Below are positions 21,053 to 30,067 of a stretch of DNA of 62,918 bases, one piece after another (position 1 is the stretch's first letter; each line of letters begins with the position of its first letter). This DNA is from Halomonas lysinitropha (GTDB taxonomy: Bacteria; Pseudomonadota; Gammaproteobacteria; Pseudomonadales; Halomonadaceae). The notes under the pieces were generated by a model. That model was given only the letters and a program-made list of their open reading frames with translations. It had not been told where the DNA came from and made no database searches. The stretch spans positions 1-62,918 of the forward strand of contig NZ_CABVOU010000022.1 of assembly GCF_902500215.1 (NCBI RefSeq), given 5' to 3'. Position numbers and translations under genes: made by a program.

Positions 21053-22356
21053 TGCCCGCCGACTGGATATTCCTGCTGCCCTGGCTGCTATTCGGCCTGC
21101 TCGCCCTGCTCATCGTGGTGGGGGTGCCCATCGCCATGGCGCTGATCCTCACCTCCTTCAGCCTGATCCTGCTCGACCCGCGGCTGACCACCTGGGTAAT
21201 GTTCCAGCGCATGTACAACGGCATGGACTCCTTCGTGCTGCTGGCCGTCCCGCTCTTCCTGCTGGCCGGCAACCTGATGAACGCCGCGCGCATCACCGAT
21301 CGCCTGATCACGATGTGCATGCTGCTGGTCGGCCACCTCAAGGGCGCCCTGGCCCATGTCAACGTCATGGTGAGCATGCTGTTCGCCGGCGTCTCGGGTT
21401 CTTCCACCGCCGACAGCGCCGGCGTCGGCACGGTGCTGATCCCCGCCATGAAGCGCGAAGGCTACCCGACGCACTTCGCCGTGGCGGTCACCGCCGCCTC
21501 GTCGGTGATGGGCATCATCATCCCGCCCTCGATCAACATGATCGTATGGGGCGCCCTGACCAACACCTCCATCGCCGGCCTCTTTCTGGGCGGCATCCTG
21601 CCCGGGATCATGATCGGCGTCGCTCAGCTGGCGCTCAACCTGGGCTATGTGCGCCGCTACAACGTCCCTGTCAGGAAGCGCGCCTCGTTCAGGGAAGTGC
21701 TGCGCTCGGGCAAGGACGGCCTGATGGCCGCGGGCATTCCGGTGGTGATCATCGGCGGCATCACGCTGGGCATCGTTACCCCCACCGAGGCGGCAATGAT
21801 CGCCGTGCTCTACGCCCTGGCCCTGGGTTTTCTGGTCTATCGCGAGCTGACCTTCCGCGATGTCCTGGACTCCTCCACGGCGACCGTTCGGCTCTGCTCG
21901 CTGTCGCTGTTCAGCCTGGTGGGAGCGGCGATCTTCGGCTACCTGATCAGCTTCTACCAGATACCCCCCAAGCTGATGGCCGGCGTCAACATCACCGACC
22001 CCATCACGTTACTGCTGATCATGACCGCCGTGATGCTGGTGATCGGCACCTTCATGGATTCGCTGCCGGCCATGGCGATCATGGCACCCATCTTCATGCC
22101 GCTGGCCATGCAGGCAGGCATCCACCCGGTGCAGTTCGGGGTGATCGGCGTAATGGCGCTGGGCCTGGGGCTCATCACGCCGCCCTACGGGCTGTGCCTG
22201 ATGATCTCGGCCAAGATCGGCGGCATCCCGCTGCTCAAGGCGCTGGGCACCACCCTGCTCTACCTGGCGGTGATGCTTGCGGTGATCCTGCTGCTGATCG
22301 TCTACCCCCAGCTGATCCTGGCGATTCCCCGCGCCCTGGTGCCGGACTTCGTCTGA
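21049..22356 (+). CDS. dctM: TRAP transporter large permease, DctM type
   Basis: Main sodium-coupled transport subunit, 435 residues with about 12 to 13 membrane helices. Family segments include GVSGSSTADSAGVGTVLIPAMKREGY, the hairpin region ASSVMGIIIPPSINMIVWG, and GFMDS-like GTFMDSLPAMAIMAPIFMP with the second repeat near GLGLITPPYGLCL. GGGGAGGG precedes the ATG, which overlaps the dctQ stop by four bases. It ends the sugar-acid locus and is convergent with the K+ channel gene. Confidence 0.93.
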   Translation: MMPADWIFLLPWLLFGLLALLIVVGVPIAMALILTSFSLILLDPRLTTWVMFQRMYNGMDSFVLLAVPLFLLAGNLMNAARITDRLITMCMLLVGHLKGALAHVNVMVSMLFAGVSGSSTADSAGVGTVLIPAMKREGYPTHFAVAVTAASSVMGIIIPPSINMIVWGALTNTSIAGLFLGGILPGIMIGVAQLALNLGYVRRYNVPVRKRASFREVLRSGKDGLMAAGIPVVIIGGITLGIVTPTEAAMIAVLYALALGFLVYRELTFRDVLDSSTATVRLCSLSLFSLVGAAIFGYLISFYQIPPKLMAGVNITDPITLLLIMTAVMLVIGTFMDSLPAMAIMAPIFMPLAMQAGIHPVQFGVIGVMALGLGLITPPYGLCLMISAKIGGIPLLKALGTTLLYLAVMLAVILLLIVYPQLILAIPRALVPDFV

Positions 22357-22394
22357 CCCACCCCGGCGGGTGCATCGGCATCCGCCGAATATTT

Positions 22395-24155
22395 TCATGG
22401 CCTGGGCCGATGACCCTTCGAATCATGAGTGCTGCGACGACGCCATAGCCTCTCTTCGAGCCATGCGAACACGTACCCGCGCGGCTCATCGACTCCCGTT
22501 ACGACATACCGAAGCGTATAGGGATTATGGAGTGTCGCCTGCAGCAACGGCTCCACCCGATGTACGCTGCAGAAGAGGAGCTCGTCGCCGACTTCGAGCG
22601 GAAAATTCTCATCCGGCAACATGATTGGCTGCCCTGCCCGGCGCACGGCAAGCGCTTCGCATGGGAGCCCTTCCGGGAACGAGCGCGCATCGCGGCACAG
22701 CGCACCCAGCACCACCTCCCCTCCGGCACCAAGGTACTCGGTCACCGCCGGCGCTTCGTCGGGAACCAGCCTTACCGACCACAGATGCGGGGGTTCCTCG
22801 CCTACGGCTGTCTGCAGACGAGTCACCAGCTCTTCCGTCCGGGCCCGGTCACGTTGCGCGAGCCACTCGATCAGTTCCTGGATGAGCGGCGAGATCAGCA
22901 GTTTCAGGATGCGGCGCGCCGTGGTCAGGCTGTGCTGGAGGACCAGGTCGGCCCGAGCGGCATCGAACGCAACCTGATTCTCGTGACTGTTCTGGCGCAC
23001 GATGCGGAACGCATCCGGATTGAGCTCGGTAACCGATAACAGCGTACTGAGATTGTCGGCATCACGGTTCGTGGCGGCAACGATCCCGGCCACGTCGTCG
23101 ATCCCCGCGGTCACCAAGGCCGAATGATCGGCGTGAGCACGGACCATGACCGCCCCTTCTTCGGCCATTTCGGGGTCCACTTCCGGATCGATAATCCGTA
23201 AGCCGACGCCATGGGCCTTGAGGCAGCGTTCGATCCAATGTCCCATGCGTCCGTACCCGCTCAGAATCCAGTCGCCCCGCGGCACCGTTACCGGGACCCC
23301 GAGTTCGACGCCATGTGCGCCCACCAACCACGCATTAAGGTTGTGCAGTTCAGGGCGTGCGATCGCCCAGTAGACGAGTTGGGCGAAGATCTCGAACGGG
23401 TCGATGACCCTTACATTGTCCAACGCCCGCAGACTCGCCTCGTGGCGAGCCGAGGTCGAACGGCAGATGACCCGGAGCCGGGGATTCAGATGCCGTGCCA
23501 TCACCGCGATCTTCAGATTGACGTCGTCGTCGTTCGTCAGCGCGATGACCGCGCGGCAGGCATCATGACCCACGCCCGCGGCGAGAAGGTGTTTCGGCGC
23601 GCTGGCATCCGCATGGAGCCCCGGCATTGACACCGTGTAATCGCGCACACCCAGTGCCTTGATGCGCTCGGGGTCGAAATCGAGTATCACCGCACGCATT
23701 TGATGGTCGCTCAGGCCACGGGCAAGCAGACTACCGGTATCGCCGAAACCGCAGAGGATGATGAAAGGTTCCACGTTGCCCTCGACCTTGCGGGCGAACC
23801 GGAACCGGTCCATGGCCTGGATGAAATGCGGGTGCTGGAGCAGGCTGATCAGGGACCCGAGCGCGTAGAACCACGCGAAAACACCGGTATAGAGGCAGAA
23901 GACCGTCCACAGGCGTTGCTCGTCACTGAAACCGTTCGGCAGTTCACCGAAACCGGTCGTGGTGGCCGTGTAAGTGAAGAAATAGAACGCATGGAAGAGA
24001 TTCATGTAGGTCGTCTCGCCATCGACGACCTGGCCTGGCATCAAGGCCATACCGATGATGCCGATCGAATAGACGGCCAGCAGGGCGAACAGCGGCCGGC
24101 GCATGTAGCGCAGGACGATCATCGCCACCCGGTCGAGATCGGAGGTCTGCGTCAC
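22395..24155 (-). CDS. potassium channel family protein with two RCK (TrkA-N/TrkA-C) domains
   Basis: Ion-channel protein of 586 residues. Two membrane helices (about 18-38 and 85-106) flank a pore loop with the filter-like sequence TATTTGFGE (about 63-71; TGFGE in place of TVGYG). Two RCK units follow: one beginning FIILCGFGDTGSLLARGL (about 131), the other WILSGYGRMGHWIERCL (about 300), each with the GxGxxG Rossmann motif; TrkA-C-like segments sit near 460-560. It starts at a GTG (24155) with GGAGGG upstream. Likely a ligand- or NAD-gated K+ channel for ionic balance, plausible in a halophile. The small membrane protein upstream may be its partner. Confidence 0.85.
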   Translation of the reverse strand: MTQTSDLDRVAMIVLRYMRRPLFALLAVYSIGIIGMALMPGQVVDGETTYMNLFHAFYFFTYTATTTGFGELPNGFSDEQRLWTVFCLYTGVFAWFYALGSLISLLQHPHFIQAMDRFRFARKVEGNVEPFIILCGFGDTGSLLARGLSDHQMRAVILDFDPERIKALGVRDYTVSMPGLHADASAPKHLLAAGVGHDACRAVIALTNDDDVNLKIAVMARHLNPRLRVICRSTSARHEASLRALDNVRVIDPFEIFAQLVYWAIARPELHNLNAWLVGAHGVELGVPVTVPRGDWILSGYGRMGHWIERCLKAHGVGLRIIDPEVDPEMAEEGAVMVRAHADHSALVTAGIDDVAGIVAATNRDADNLSTLLSVTELNPDAFRIVRQNSHENQVAFDAARADLVLQHSLTTARRILKLLISPLIQELIEWLAQRDRARTEELVTRLQTAVGEEPPHLWSVRLVPDEAPAVTEYLGAGGEVVLGALCRDARSFPEGLPCEALAVRRAGQPIMLPDENFPLEVGDELLFCSVHRVEPLLQATLHNPYTLRYVVTGVDEPRGYVFAWLEERLWRRRSTHDSKGHRPRP

Positions 24156-24221
24156 GCCTTCAACCCTCCCTCTGCCTGTTGCGGATCGCGGTTGCCATGC
24201 TGAACCGAGCCGCGCACCTTG

Positions 24222-24605
24222 CTAGCGCCGCGAAAGCAGCGTATCGCCGACCAGAATCACTGTCGCGATGATATTCGCGACCAGCGCTCCCGTTGCGATC
24301 GAGACGATATCGGCCATTCCTGCAGGACCCGGCCCGCCACCGCCAGCGGGTTCCGCGACGATCCAGACGACGCGCGCCGTGATCAGCAGGAGGCCGGCAA
24401 CCAGTCCAGACGCCAACAGCAACGCACCGGTCTGGGAGCGATCCCCCAATTTCAGGCCGATGGCGACCAGGTTGACGATGATGGCGAACGTGAGAATCCA
24501 GAGATTGTGATGTGCGGCCGTCTCGAGACCACCCGCGACGAACGCGACATTGAGACTAAGGGTGAGGATGATGAAAAAACCGAATACGACACGTTCGAAA
24601 TTCAT
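24222..24605 (-). CDS. small four-helix membrane protein of unknown function
   Basis: Protein of 127 residues made almost entirely of hydrophobic helices (about 5-25, 35-54, 59-82, 100-122), separated by a glycine/proline stretch GGGGPGPAG. I do not recognise a named function; it resembles a DUF-type inner-membrane protein often next to channel genes. It lies 66 bases upstream of the K+ channel gene on the same strand, so a two-gene operon is likely and it may modulate the channel. Confidence 0.7.
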   Translation of the reverse strand: MNFERVVFGFFIILTLSLNVAFVAGGLETAAHHNLWILTFAIIVNLVAIGLKLGDRSQTGALLLASGLVAGLLLITARVVWIVAEPAGGGGPGPAGMADIVSIATGALVANIIATVILVGDTLLSRR

Positions 24606-24819
24606 GGACCTGCTCCTGGCCGGGGCGCGCCGTCAGTATAAGCATGAGCCTGCGGTGACAGCGAACGCCACCCCATGCCGGACTCGCTCGGCGACCGACC
24701 TCTCGACATTCAAGAACAGTGTTCAAAAAATAGGGAAACTGGGCTTTAATATTGGGCAGGAAGACTCGATCTCTGTAACAATGAGTTTATAACATTTTGA
24801 TTAAACGTGAGGCCCGGCG

Positions 24820-25503
24820 ATGGCACGTCCCCTCTGCCTGCTCTTCGATTGCGACGGCACCCTGGTCGACAGCGAGCCACTGCTCGCCGACGAGATGTCG
24901 TCCAGCCTCACTGATGCTGGCCTGCCCTTCCAGGCCAGCGACTACATGGGGGAGTTCCGCGGGGCCCGCTTTCGTCATATCGTGGCCGAGCTGGAGCGTC
25001 GCCACGGCAGCGTGGACCCCGAGCAGCTCGATCCTCTCGAATGCCGCATGCGCGCCAACCTCAACCAGCGCCTGGCCACCGAGCTCGTCCCCATCGATGG
25101 CGCCACCGAGGCCCTGGCCGCTCTCGCCGGCCATGCCATGGGGGTGGTTTCCAATGGTCCGGAGAACAAGATTCGCACCTCACTCGTGGCCACAGGGCTC
25201 GCCGAGGTGTTCGGTAATCGCCTGTTCAGCGCCTACACGGCCAACTGCTGGAAGCCTGACCCCTGCTTGTTCCATCATGCTGCCAACCGGATGGGCTTTG
25301 CCCCCGAGGAGTGCGTGGTCATCGACGATGCCCTGGTGGGCGTCAGGGGCGCCCTGGCCGCCGGCATGACGGTAATCCACCTCAACCGCTTCCCTGATGT
25401 CGAGGAGACGCCTGAGGGGGCCATCATGATCAGCAACATGTTCCAGTTGCCCACGGTGATCGGCCACCTGGAACGTGCTCGCGCCCTGGCCGCCCACGCC
25501 TGA
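24820..25503 (+). CDS. HAD-superfamily phosphatase, YieH-like
   Basis: Subfamily IA haloacid dehalogenase-like hydrolase of 227 residues. Motif I is FDCDGTLVDSE (nucleophile Asp at about 10), motif II is VVSNGPENK, motif III Lys in WKPDPCLF, and motif IV is VIDDALVG. The sequence around motifs II-IV is very close in style to E. coli YieH, reported as a 6-phosphogluconate/purine-nucleotide phosphatase; substrate here is inferred. It is preceded by 214 AT-rich bases. Confidence 0.88.
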   Translation: MARPLCLLFDCDGTLVDSEPLLADEMSSSLTDAGLPFQASDYMGEFRGARFRHIVAELERRHGSVDPEQLDPLECRMRANLNQRLATELVPIDGATEALAALAGHAMGVVSNGPENKIRTSLVATGLAEVFGNRLFSAYTANCWKPDPCLFHHAANRMGFAPEECVVIDDALVGVRGALAAGMTVIHLNRFPDVEETPEGAIMISNMFQLPTVIGHLERARALAAHA

Positions 25504-25578
25504 TCCCCCCCTCTATCGCCGCTTCACACCCCCTGAACGGCTGCCATGGATGCAGGTTGCCCATGGCGCGATTATCAT

Positions 25579-25598
25579 CGTTCGAACACTCTCGAACG
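25579..25598. repeat. inverted repeat ahead of yciH
   Basis: CGTTCGA and TCGAACG, separated by six bases, end 13 bases before the YciH start and next to its AGGAGG site. It could be an operator or an RNA hairpin controlling ribosome access. Confidence 0.4.
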
Positions 25599-25611
25599 CG
25601 AGGAGGCCGAC

Positions 25612-25986
25612 ATGGCATCCCTGAAGGAGCAGCTCGGCGGCCTGGTCTACTCCACCGAACATGGCAACACCTGTCCGGACTGCCGCCGCCCCCTGGCCGA
25701 GTGCGAGTGTGCCGAACAGGTCGAACAGGCCCGCCTGGCTGAACTGGACGGCATCGTGCGCATTCGCCGCGAAACCAGCGGCCGCAAGGGCAAGGGGGTC
25801 ACCACCATCGAGGGGATTCCGGTACCCGCTAACGAGTTAAAGGCCCTGGCCAAGGCCCTCAAGAAGCGCTGTGGTACCGGCGGGGCGGTCAAGGAGGGCG
25901 TCGTCGAGATTCAGGGCGACCACCGTGAAATGCTCAAGGGCGAGCTCGAGAAGCGCGGCTTCCGCGTCAGGCTGGCCGGCGGCTGA
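25612..25986 (+). CDS. yciH: SUI1/eIF1-like translation factor YciH
   Basis: Small eIF1-fold protein of 124 residues. A Cys cluster CPDCRRPLAECEC near 23-35 resembles a zinc knuckle, followed by the SUI1 domain (about 45-124) with VRIRRETSGRKGKGVTTIEG and ALKKRCGTGGAVKEGVVEIQGDH. E. coli YciH affects stringency of translation initiation. The ATG at 25612 has AGGAGG upstream. Its last 20 bases overlap the end of the convergent sirtuin gene. Confidence 0.93.
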   Translation: MASLKEQLGGLVYSTEHGNTCPDCRRPLAECECAEQVEQARLAELDGIVRIRRETSGRKGKGVTTIEGIPVPANELKALAKALKKRCGTGGAVKEGVVEIQGDHREMLKGELEKRGFRVRLAGG

Positions 25987-26866
25987 CGCCTCGGGACGAA
26001 CCGCTTTCCAGCATCTCGCACAGGGATTCCAGGACCTCAGCCGGGGCCTGCACCTTCAGTGCATAGAACTCGTCGGCGCGGGTACGTCCCAGGTTGAGAC
26101 AGGCAATGGGCTGGCCTTGGCGAGCCGCCTCTCGGGCGAAGCGAAAGCCGGAAAAGACCATCAGCGAGGAGCCCACTATCAGCAGGGCATCGCTCTCGGC
26201 CAGCAGGCCGTAGGCAGCCTCCACCGTGGTGCGCGGCACGCTATCGCCGAAGAAGACCACGTCGGGTTTCCAGATGCCATCACCGCAGCGCGTGCAGTCG
26301 GGAACCCGGAAGCCCGAGAAGTCGGCCTCCAGATCGGCGTCGCCGTCCGGGCCCGCCCGGGCACCGGCTTCAAGCCAGTGCGGGTTGCGGTCAGCCAACT
26401 CAGCATGCAGATCGTAGCGCATACGACGCGCACCACAGCCCATGCAGCGCACCCTATCGGCACGGCCATGCAGGTCGATTACTCGCCGTGAGCCGGCCCG
26501 CTGGTGCAGGCCATCGACGTTCTGGGTGATCACGCCGTTGACATGGCCCCGGGATTCGAGACGGGCCAGGGCCGCGTGAGCCGCATTGGGCCTGGCCTGC
26601 TGCAGGGTTTGGAAACCCACCAGGGCACGTGCCCAGTAGCGCTGGCGTGCCGCATGGCTGGCCATGAAAAGCTGGTGCTGCATGGGTGGCGGGCGCTTCC
26701 AGTCGCCGCGGTCGTCACGATAGTCGGGGATGCCGCTGGCGGTACTGACGCCGGCGCCGGTGATCACCGCCAGGCGCGGGTACCGCGCGACAAAGGCCGC
26801 GAGCGCCTCGAGATTACCGACGTTACCACTCAGAACCTGATCCACACTCGTACCCTCATCTCCCAC
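25967..26866 (-). CDS. Sir2-family NAD-dependent deacylase
   Basis: Sirtuin of 299 residues that removes acyl groups from lysines using NAD+. Motifs: [17 protein letters not shown] (NAD site, about 36-52), TQNVDGLH, the catalytic His in [11 protein letters not shown], two zinc Cys pairs (CMGC and CTRC) and [14 protein letters not shown]. The insert between the Cys pairs is long and acidic. It starts with GTG at 26866; another GTG seven codons in is possible because the ribosome site is unclear. Convergent with and overlapping yciH, divergent from the NERD gene. Confidence 0.92.
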   Translation of the reverse strand: MGDEGTSVDQVLSGNVGNLEALAAFVARYPRLAVITGAGVSTASGIPDYRDDRGDWKRPPPMQHQLFMASHAARQRYWARALVGFQTLQQARPNAAHAALARLESRGHVNGVITQNVDGLHQRAGSRRVIDLHGRADRVRCMGCGARRMRYDLHAELADRNPHWLEAGARAGPDGDADLEADFSGFRVPDCTRCGDGIWKPDVVFFGDSVPRTTVEAAYGLLAESDALLIVGSSLMVFSGFRFAREAARQGQPIACLNLGRTRADEFYALKVQAPAEVLESLCEMLESGSSRGVSRRPA

Positions 26867-26895
26867 TCCTCACGCCGAAAGAGCATGGCCCTGCA

Positions 26896-26928
26896 AGGGG
26901 GAGCTTGTCTAGAATGGACGCTCCCCCT
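26896..26928. repeat. inverted repeat in front of NERD gene
   Basis: AGGGGGAGC and GCTCCCCCT pair perfectly over nine bases around a 15-base loop containing TAGAAT, a good -10-like hexamer. It ends 17 bases before the NERD start. Either an operator across the promoter or a leader hairpin. Confidence 0.45.
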
Positions 26929-26945
26929 CAGGGCAAGGAATCCCG

Positions 26946-27857
26946 ATGGCCTGGCTGGAATACCTGCTCCCGCTGATCTTCCTGTTTCCGCTGGCGGCCA
27001 CTGCGGTGATCGTGGTGGCGCTGCGCAACCTGCACGACGCGCGGGTGCGCTCGCCCTTCGACGCCCACCCGCTGCGCGAGCCCGGACAGGCCCTGCGCGA
27101 CCGCCTCGACCGCGCCTTCGCCGGCCTTTTCCTCGACGGCGCCCTGGGTCCCATCGTCACCATGGCGCCGCTGGTCTACGGCATGGGCCGCATGCTCTTT
27201 TCCAGCGAGCAGAACTGGATCGAATGGGCGCTCTACGGGGCGCTCTGCACCCTGCTGGCGCTGGCATTCTGCTTTCTGCTGATCCGCGACTTTCAACGCA
27301 TTCGCCGGCTCAAGCTGGGCCTGGCCTGCGAACTCGCCGTGGGGCAGGAACTCGAGCGGCTGATTCGTCCCGAGGCGCACCCCTACTTTGTCTTCCACGA
27401 CGTCCCCGGCGACGGCTATACCATCGACCATGTGGCCGTCACTCCCCACGGCATCTTCGTGGTCGAGACCCGCGCCCGTACGCCCGCCATCACCCCCGGC
27501 GGCCGGGAGGTCAACCTGGTCGCCGTGGAGGCCGACCGCCTGTGTTTTCCAGGCTGGAACGAGCACCGGCCGCTGCACAAGACCCGCCAGGCAACTCACT
27601 GGCTGAGAAGGTGGCTCGAGCAACAGATCGGGGGGCCGGTACCGGTCAAGGGCGTACTGGCCCTGCCGGGCTGGGAAATCGACATCAGCCAGGCACCGGA
27701 CGACCTGCTGGTGGTCGGTGGTGGCGACCTGGCCAGGCGGCTTACCGCGACCCGGCTGGGCGAGGTCGACGATGCCACCCACGACGCCGTGATCGCGGTC
27801 CTGCACCATCGCGCCAGCCTGCTGGACCTGCCGAACCTGGAAGCCCCGTCGGTCTGA
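26946..27857 (+). CDS. membrane-anchored NERD-domain protein
   Basis: Protein of 303 residues with an N-terminal membrane helix (about 5-26), two further hydrophobic segments (about 65-80 and 95-118) and a NERD (nuclease-related) domain from about 128 to 245. The NERD core is seen as LGLACELAVGQELERL, YTIDHVAVTPHGIFVVETRA (nuclease-like D...E-x-R) and ALPGWEID. NERD proteins are thought to act on DNA or RNA, but no activity is established for this type. The stop codon directly abuts the end of the convergent RNase T2 gene. Confidence 0.85.
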   Translation: MAWLEYLLPLIFLFPLAATAVIVVALRNLHDARVRSPFDAHPLREPGQALRDRLDRAFAGLFLDGALGPIVTMAPLVYGMGRMLFSSEQNWIEWALYGALCTLLALAFCFLLIRDFQRIRRLKLGLACELAVGQELERLIRPEAHPYFVFHDVPGDGYTIDHVAVTPHGIFVVETRARTPAITPGGREVNLVAVEADRLCFPGWNEHRPLHKTRQATHWLRRWLEQQIGGPVPVKGVLALPGWEIDISQAPDDLLVVGGGDLARRLTATRLGEVDDATHDAVIAVLHHRASLLDLPNLEAPSV

Positions 27858-28652
27858 TCAGTCGAGGGTGGCGATGCGCACCCGCGTCGCGCAGCGACCA
27901 CGGTCCTGATGCACCAGGCTATCGCCTGTCGGAAAGTCCGCCAGGCGCTCGGCATCGATGCCGATGCGCACCTCGGTGAGCAGACGATTGCCGCGCCCAT
28001 GGCACTCCAGCCGCAGTGCCCGGCCAGTTCCCTGGCCGAACGCCGCCTCGAAGGCGTTGATCAACGCGTTGCGTTCCACTTCTCCCCCCTGATTGAGGGT
28101 CACGAAGGCACCGAAGGCACTGTCGTTGACCGCCTCCACCAGGGCCACCGAGGCCGCGAAGTACGCCGCCTCGGGCAGCGCCAGGCAGGCGGCGTGCTTG
28201 GCATACTGATAGCGACCCAGGCAACTGGCGCGCCCGGGCATGGCGATATCCAGCGCTTGTCCCAGCGCCGCCGGCAGGTCGAGGGGCGGATGGGCGCGGC
28301 AGAAGCTGCCGTCGGGCCGTGGCGTCTCGAGGAAACAGCCCTCCCGCCACCAGCGGCGCCGGTCGACCCCTCGCTCGGCAAAGCGGGCGGGCAGCGAGGG
28401 CCACAGACCGTGGAGCACGAAGCCCCGGTCGGCTCCCTCGTGCAGGGTCGGGTCACGGCACTCCCGGGGCGGACGCGAGCGGCTCTCGCAGAAGCCGGGG
28501 TGCCAGGTCAGCGCCAGAGTGTAGTGGTCGAAGCCTTCCCCCTCGAGACGCTCGAGGGGCTCTGCGGCCAGGGACGACAAGGCCGCCAGCAGTATCACCA
28601 GCCCGAGCAGTGCCCCGCGTCGACCCGTCGCTTTTACGCTCAGCCTTGCCAC
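27858..28652 (-). CDS. RNase T2 family endoribonuclease
   Basis: Secreted or periplasmic ribonuclease of 264 residues. A signal peptide covers about residues 1-29 (hydrophobic GALLGLVILLAALSSLAA). The two catalytic segments are visible: CAS I in GFVLHGLWPS and CAS II in YQYAKHAACLAL, where KHAAC replaces the usual KHGTC. Cysteine content fits a disulphide-bonded periplasmic enzyme. It starts at a GTG (28652), one base after the dgt stop, so it is coupled to dgt. Confidence 0.88.
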   Translation of the reverse strand: MARLSVKATGRRGALLGLVILLAALSSLAAEPLERLEGEGFDHYTLALTWHPGFCESRSRPPRECRDPTLHEGADRGFVLHGLWPSLPARFAERGVDRRRWWREGCFLETPRPDGSFCRAHPPLDLPAALGQALDIAMPGRASCLGRYQYAKHAACLALPEAAYFAASVALVEAVNDSAFGAFVTLNQGGEVERNALINAFEAAFGQGTGRALRLECHGRGNRLLTEVRIGIDAERLADFPTGDSLVHQDRGRCATRVRIATLD

Positions 28653-28653
28653 C

Positions 28654-30003
28654 TCAGTCGCCCCGCAGCCGGCCGCCCATCTCCTGGGCCAGGTCCACGG
28701 CGTAGTGGTCGGTCATGCCGCCGATGAAATCGAGCATTCGCCGGTAGCTGTCATAGAGGCTCCAGGATGGGCGCGGAGTGTTCTCGCCGATCAGCGTCAG
28801 CACCCGCTGATGCTTGAAGTTGGAGCGACCATGGTGGTGCAGTTCATGGGCCGCCCCGATAAAGGCCTCCAGGAGAATACCCAAGGTCGTATAAGCACCG
28901 ATCTCCAGCTTGGCCTTGCGCTCGTTCTGAAAGATCCGCTCCCGGGCCAACTGCTTGGCCGCCTTCACCCCCCAACCCAGGTCCGGGTGGCAGAGCTCCA
29001 GCAGGTCGTCCTTGAGTCTCCCGCCCAGCAGTTCGGCCTCATGCTGCACGAACACCGCGCCCACGTCGTTCACCGCTCGTTCCATGGCCGCCCCGCGCAG
29101 GGCAGCGATGCGACGCCGCTGGGAGACCCCGTGGCGCTGCATGGTGGCATAGTCGGCGGGTTCGCCACCGGCAATCTGAATCAGGATCTCGGCCACCTCT
29201 TCATAGCGCAGGATCCCCATCTCCAGGCCATCCTCCAGGTCGAGCAGTGCGTAGCAGATGTCGTCGGCGGCCTCCACCAGCCAGGCCAGCGGGTGGCGAC
29301 ACCAGCGTCCCTCGCCGCGAGGCAGCAAGCCCAGCCGATCCGCCACTTCGGCCAGCAGCTCGCGCTCGCTCTGGTAGCAGCCGAACTTGCCGGCCACCCC
29401 GCCGTGCTCCACGGTCCAGGGATACTTGAGCAGGGTACCCAGGGTTGCCGTGGTCAGGCGCATGCCGCCGCGGAACTGGTTGTACTCCACCTGGGTGACG
29501 ATGCGAAAGCCCTGGGCGTTGCCCTCATAGGTGAGCAGGTCCTGGCGCTCGGTCGCCGAGAGCCCTTCCAGCAAACCCTTGCCGTCGACCGCAGCGCGGG
29601 CGAACCAGTCACGGATGGCATACTCCCCGGCATGGCCGAAGGGCGGGTTGCCGATATCGTGGCCGAGGCAGGCGGCCTGGACGATCACCCCCAGATCCGC
29701 CGGGGTGATCCAGCCGGGCAGTCGGCCACTCAGCCGCTCACCGACGATCATGCCCAGCGAGCGTCCCACGCAGCCGACCTCCAGGGAGTGGGTCAGCCTT
29801 GTGTGGATATGGTCGTTATCGGTCAGCGGGTGGACCTGGGTCTTGCGCCCCAGACGCCGGAAGGAGCCGGCGAAGACGATGCGGTCGTGGTCCTTGTGAA
29901 AGGGGCTGCGGCCAATCTCGTCGCGCTCGCCGCCGGGGCGCTCACCGCGCCGGTCGTGCAGGCGGCTCGGGTCGAGCAACCGCTCCCAGCTCATCTGCGT
30001 CAT
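28654..30003 (-). CDS. dgt: deoxyguanosinetriphosphate triphosphohydrolase-like protein
   Basis: HD-domain nucleotide hydrolase of 449 residues that cleaves dGTP (and related dNTPs) to nucleoside plus triphosphate. The N-terminus has SPFHKDHDRIVFAGSFRRLG and TDNDHIHTRLTHSLEV; the metal-binding HD motif is LGHDIGNPPFGHAGE. Length and order fit the long Dgt-type subfamily. I choose the ATG at 30003 (AAGGAG nine bases upstream); ATG at 30009 and a longer frame to 30117 are alternatives. Such enzymes can restrict phage by depleting dNTPs, but here it is probably housekeeping. Confidence 0.9.
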   Translation of the reverse strand: MTQMSWERLLDPSRLHDRRGERPGGERDEIGRSPFHKDHDRIVFAGSFRRLGRKTQVHPLTDNDHIHTRLTHSLEVGCVGRSLGMIVGERLSGRLPGWITPADLGVIVQAACLGHDIGNPPFGHAGEYAIRDWFARAAVDGKGLLEGLSATERQDLLTYEGNAQGFRIVTQVEYNQFRGGMRLTTATLGTLLKYPWTVEHGGVAGKFGCYQSERELLAEVADRLGLLPRGEGRWCRHPLAWLVEAADDICYALLDLEDGLEMGILRYEEVAEILIQIAGGEPADYATMQRHGVSQRRRIAALRGAAMERAVNDVGAVFVQHEAELLGGRLKDDLLELCHPDLGWGVKAAKQLARERIFQNERKAKLEIGAYTTLGILLEAFIGAAHELHHHGRSNFKHQRVLTLIGENTPRPSWSLYDSYRRMLDFIGGMTDHYAVDLAQEMGGRLRGD

Positions 30004-30067
30004 GGGCATTCTCTCCTTGGATGCCCCATTCTGGCAGCCCCCGCCGTCGCCGCCCAGCCCAGTCGGC

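Noticed and set aside
26946..27857. NERD-domain protein as a restriction component.
   Set aside because: It is membrane-anchored, has host-like GC and no methylase or helicase nearby; a housekeeping or stress role is more likely.
28654..30003. dGTPase as part of an anti-phage system.
   Set aside because: Although dNTP-depleting dGTPases can defend, this one sits in a housekeeping neighbourhood with normal composition and no defence partner.
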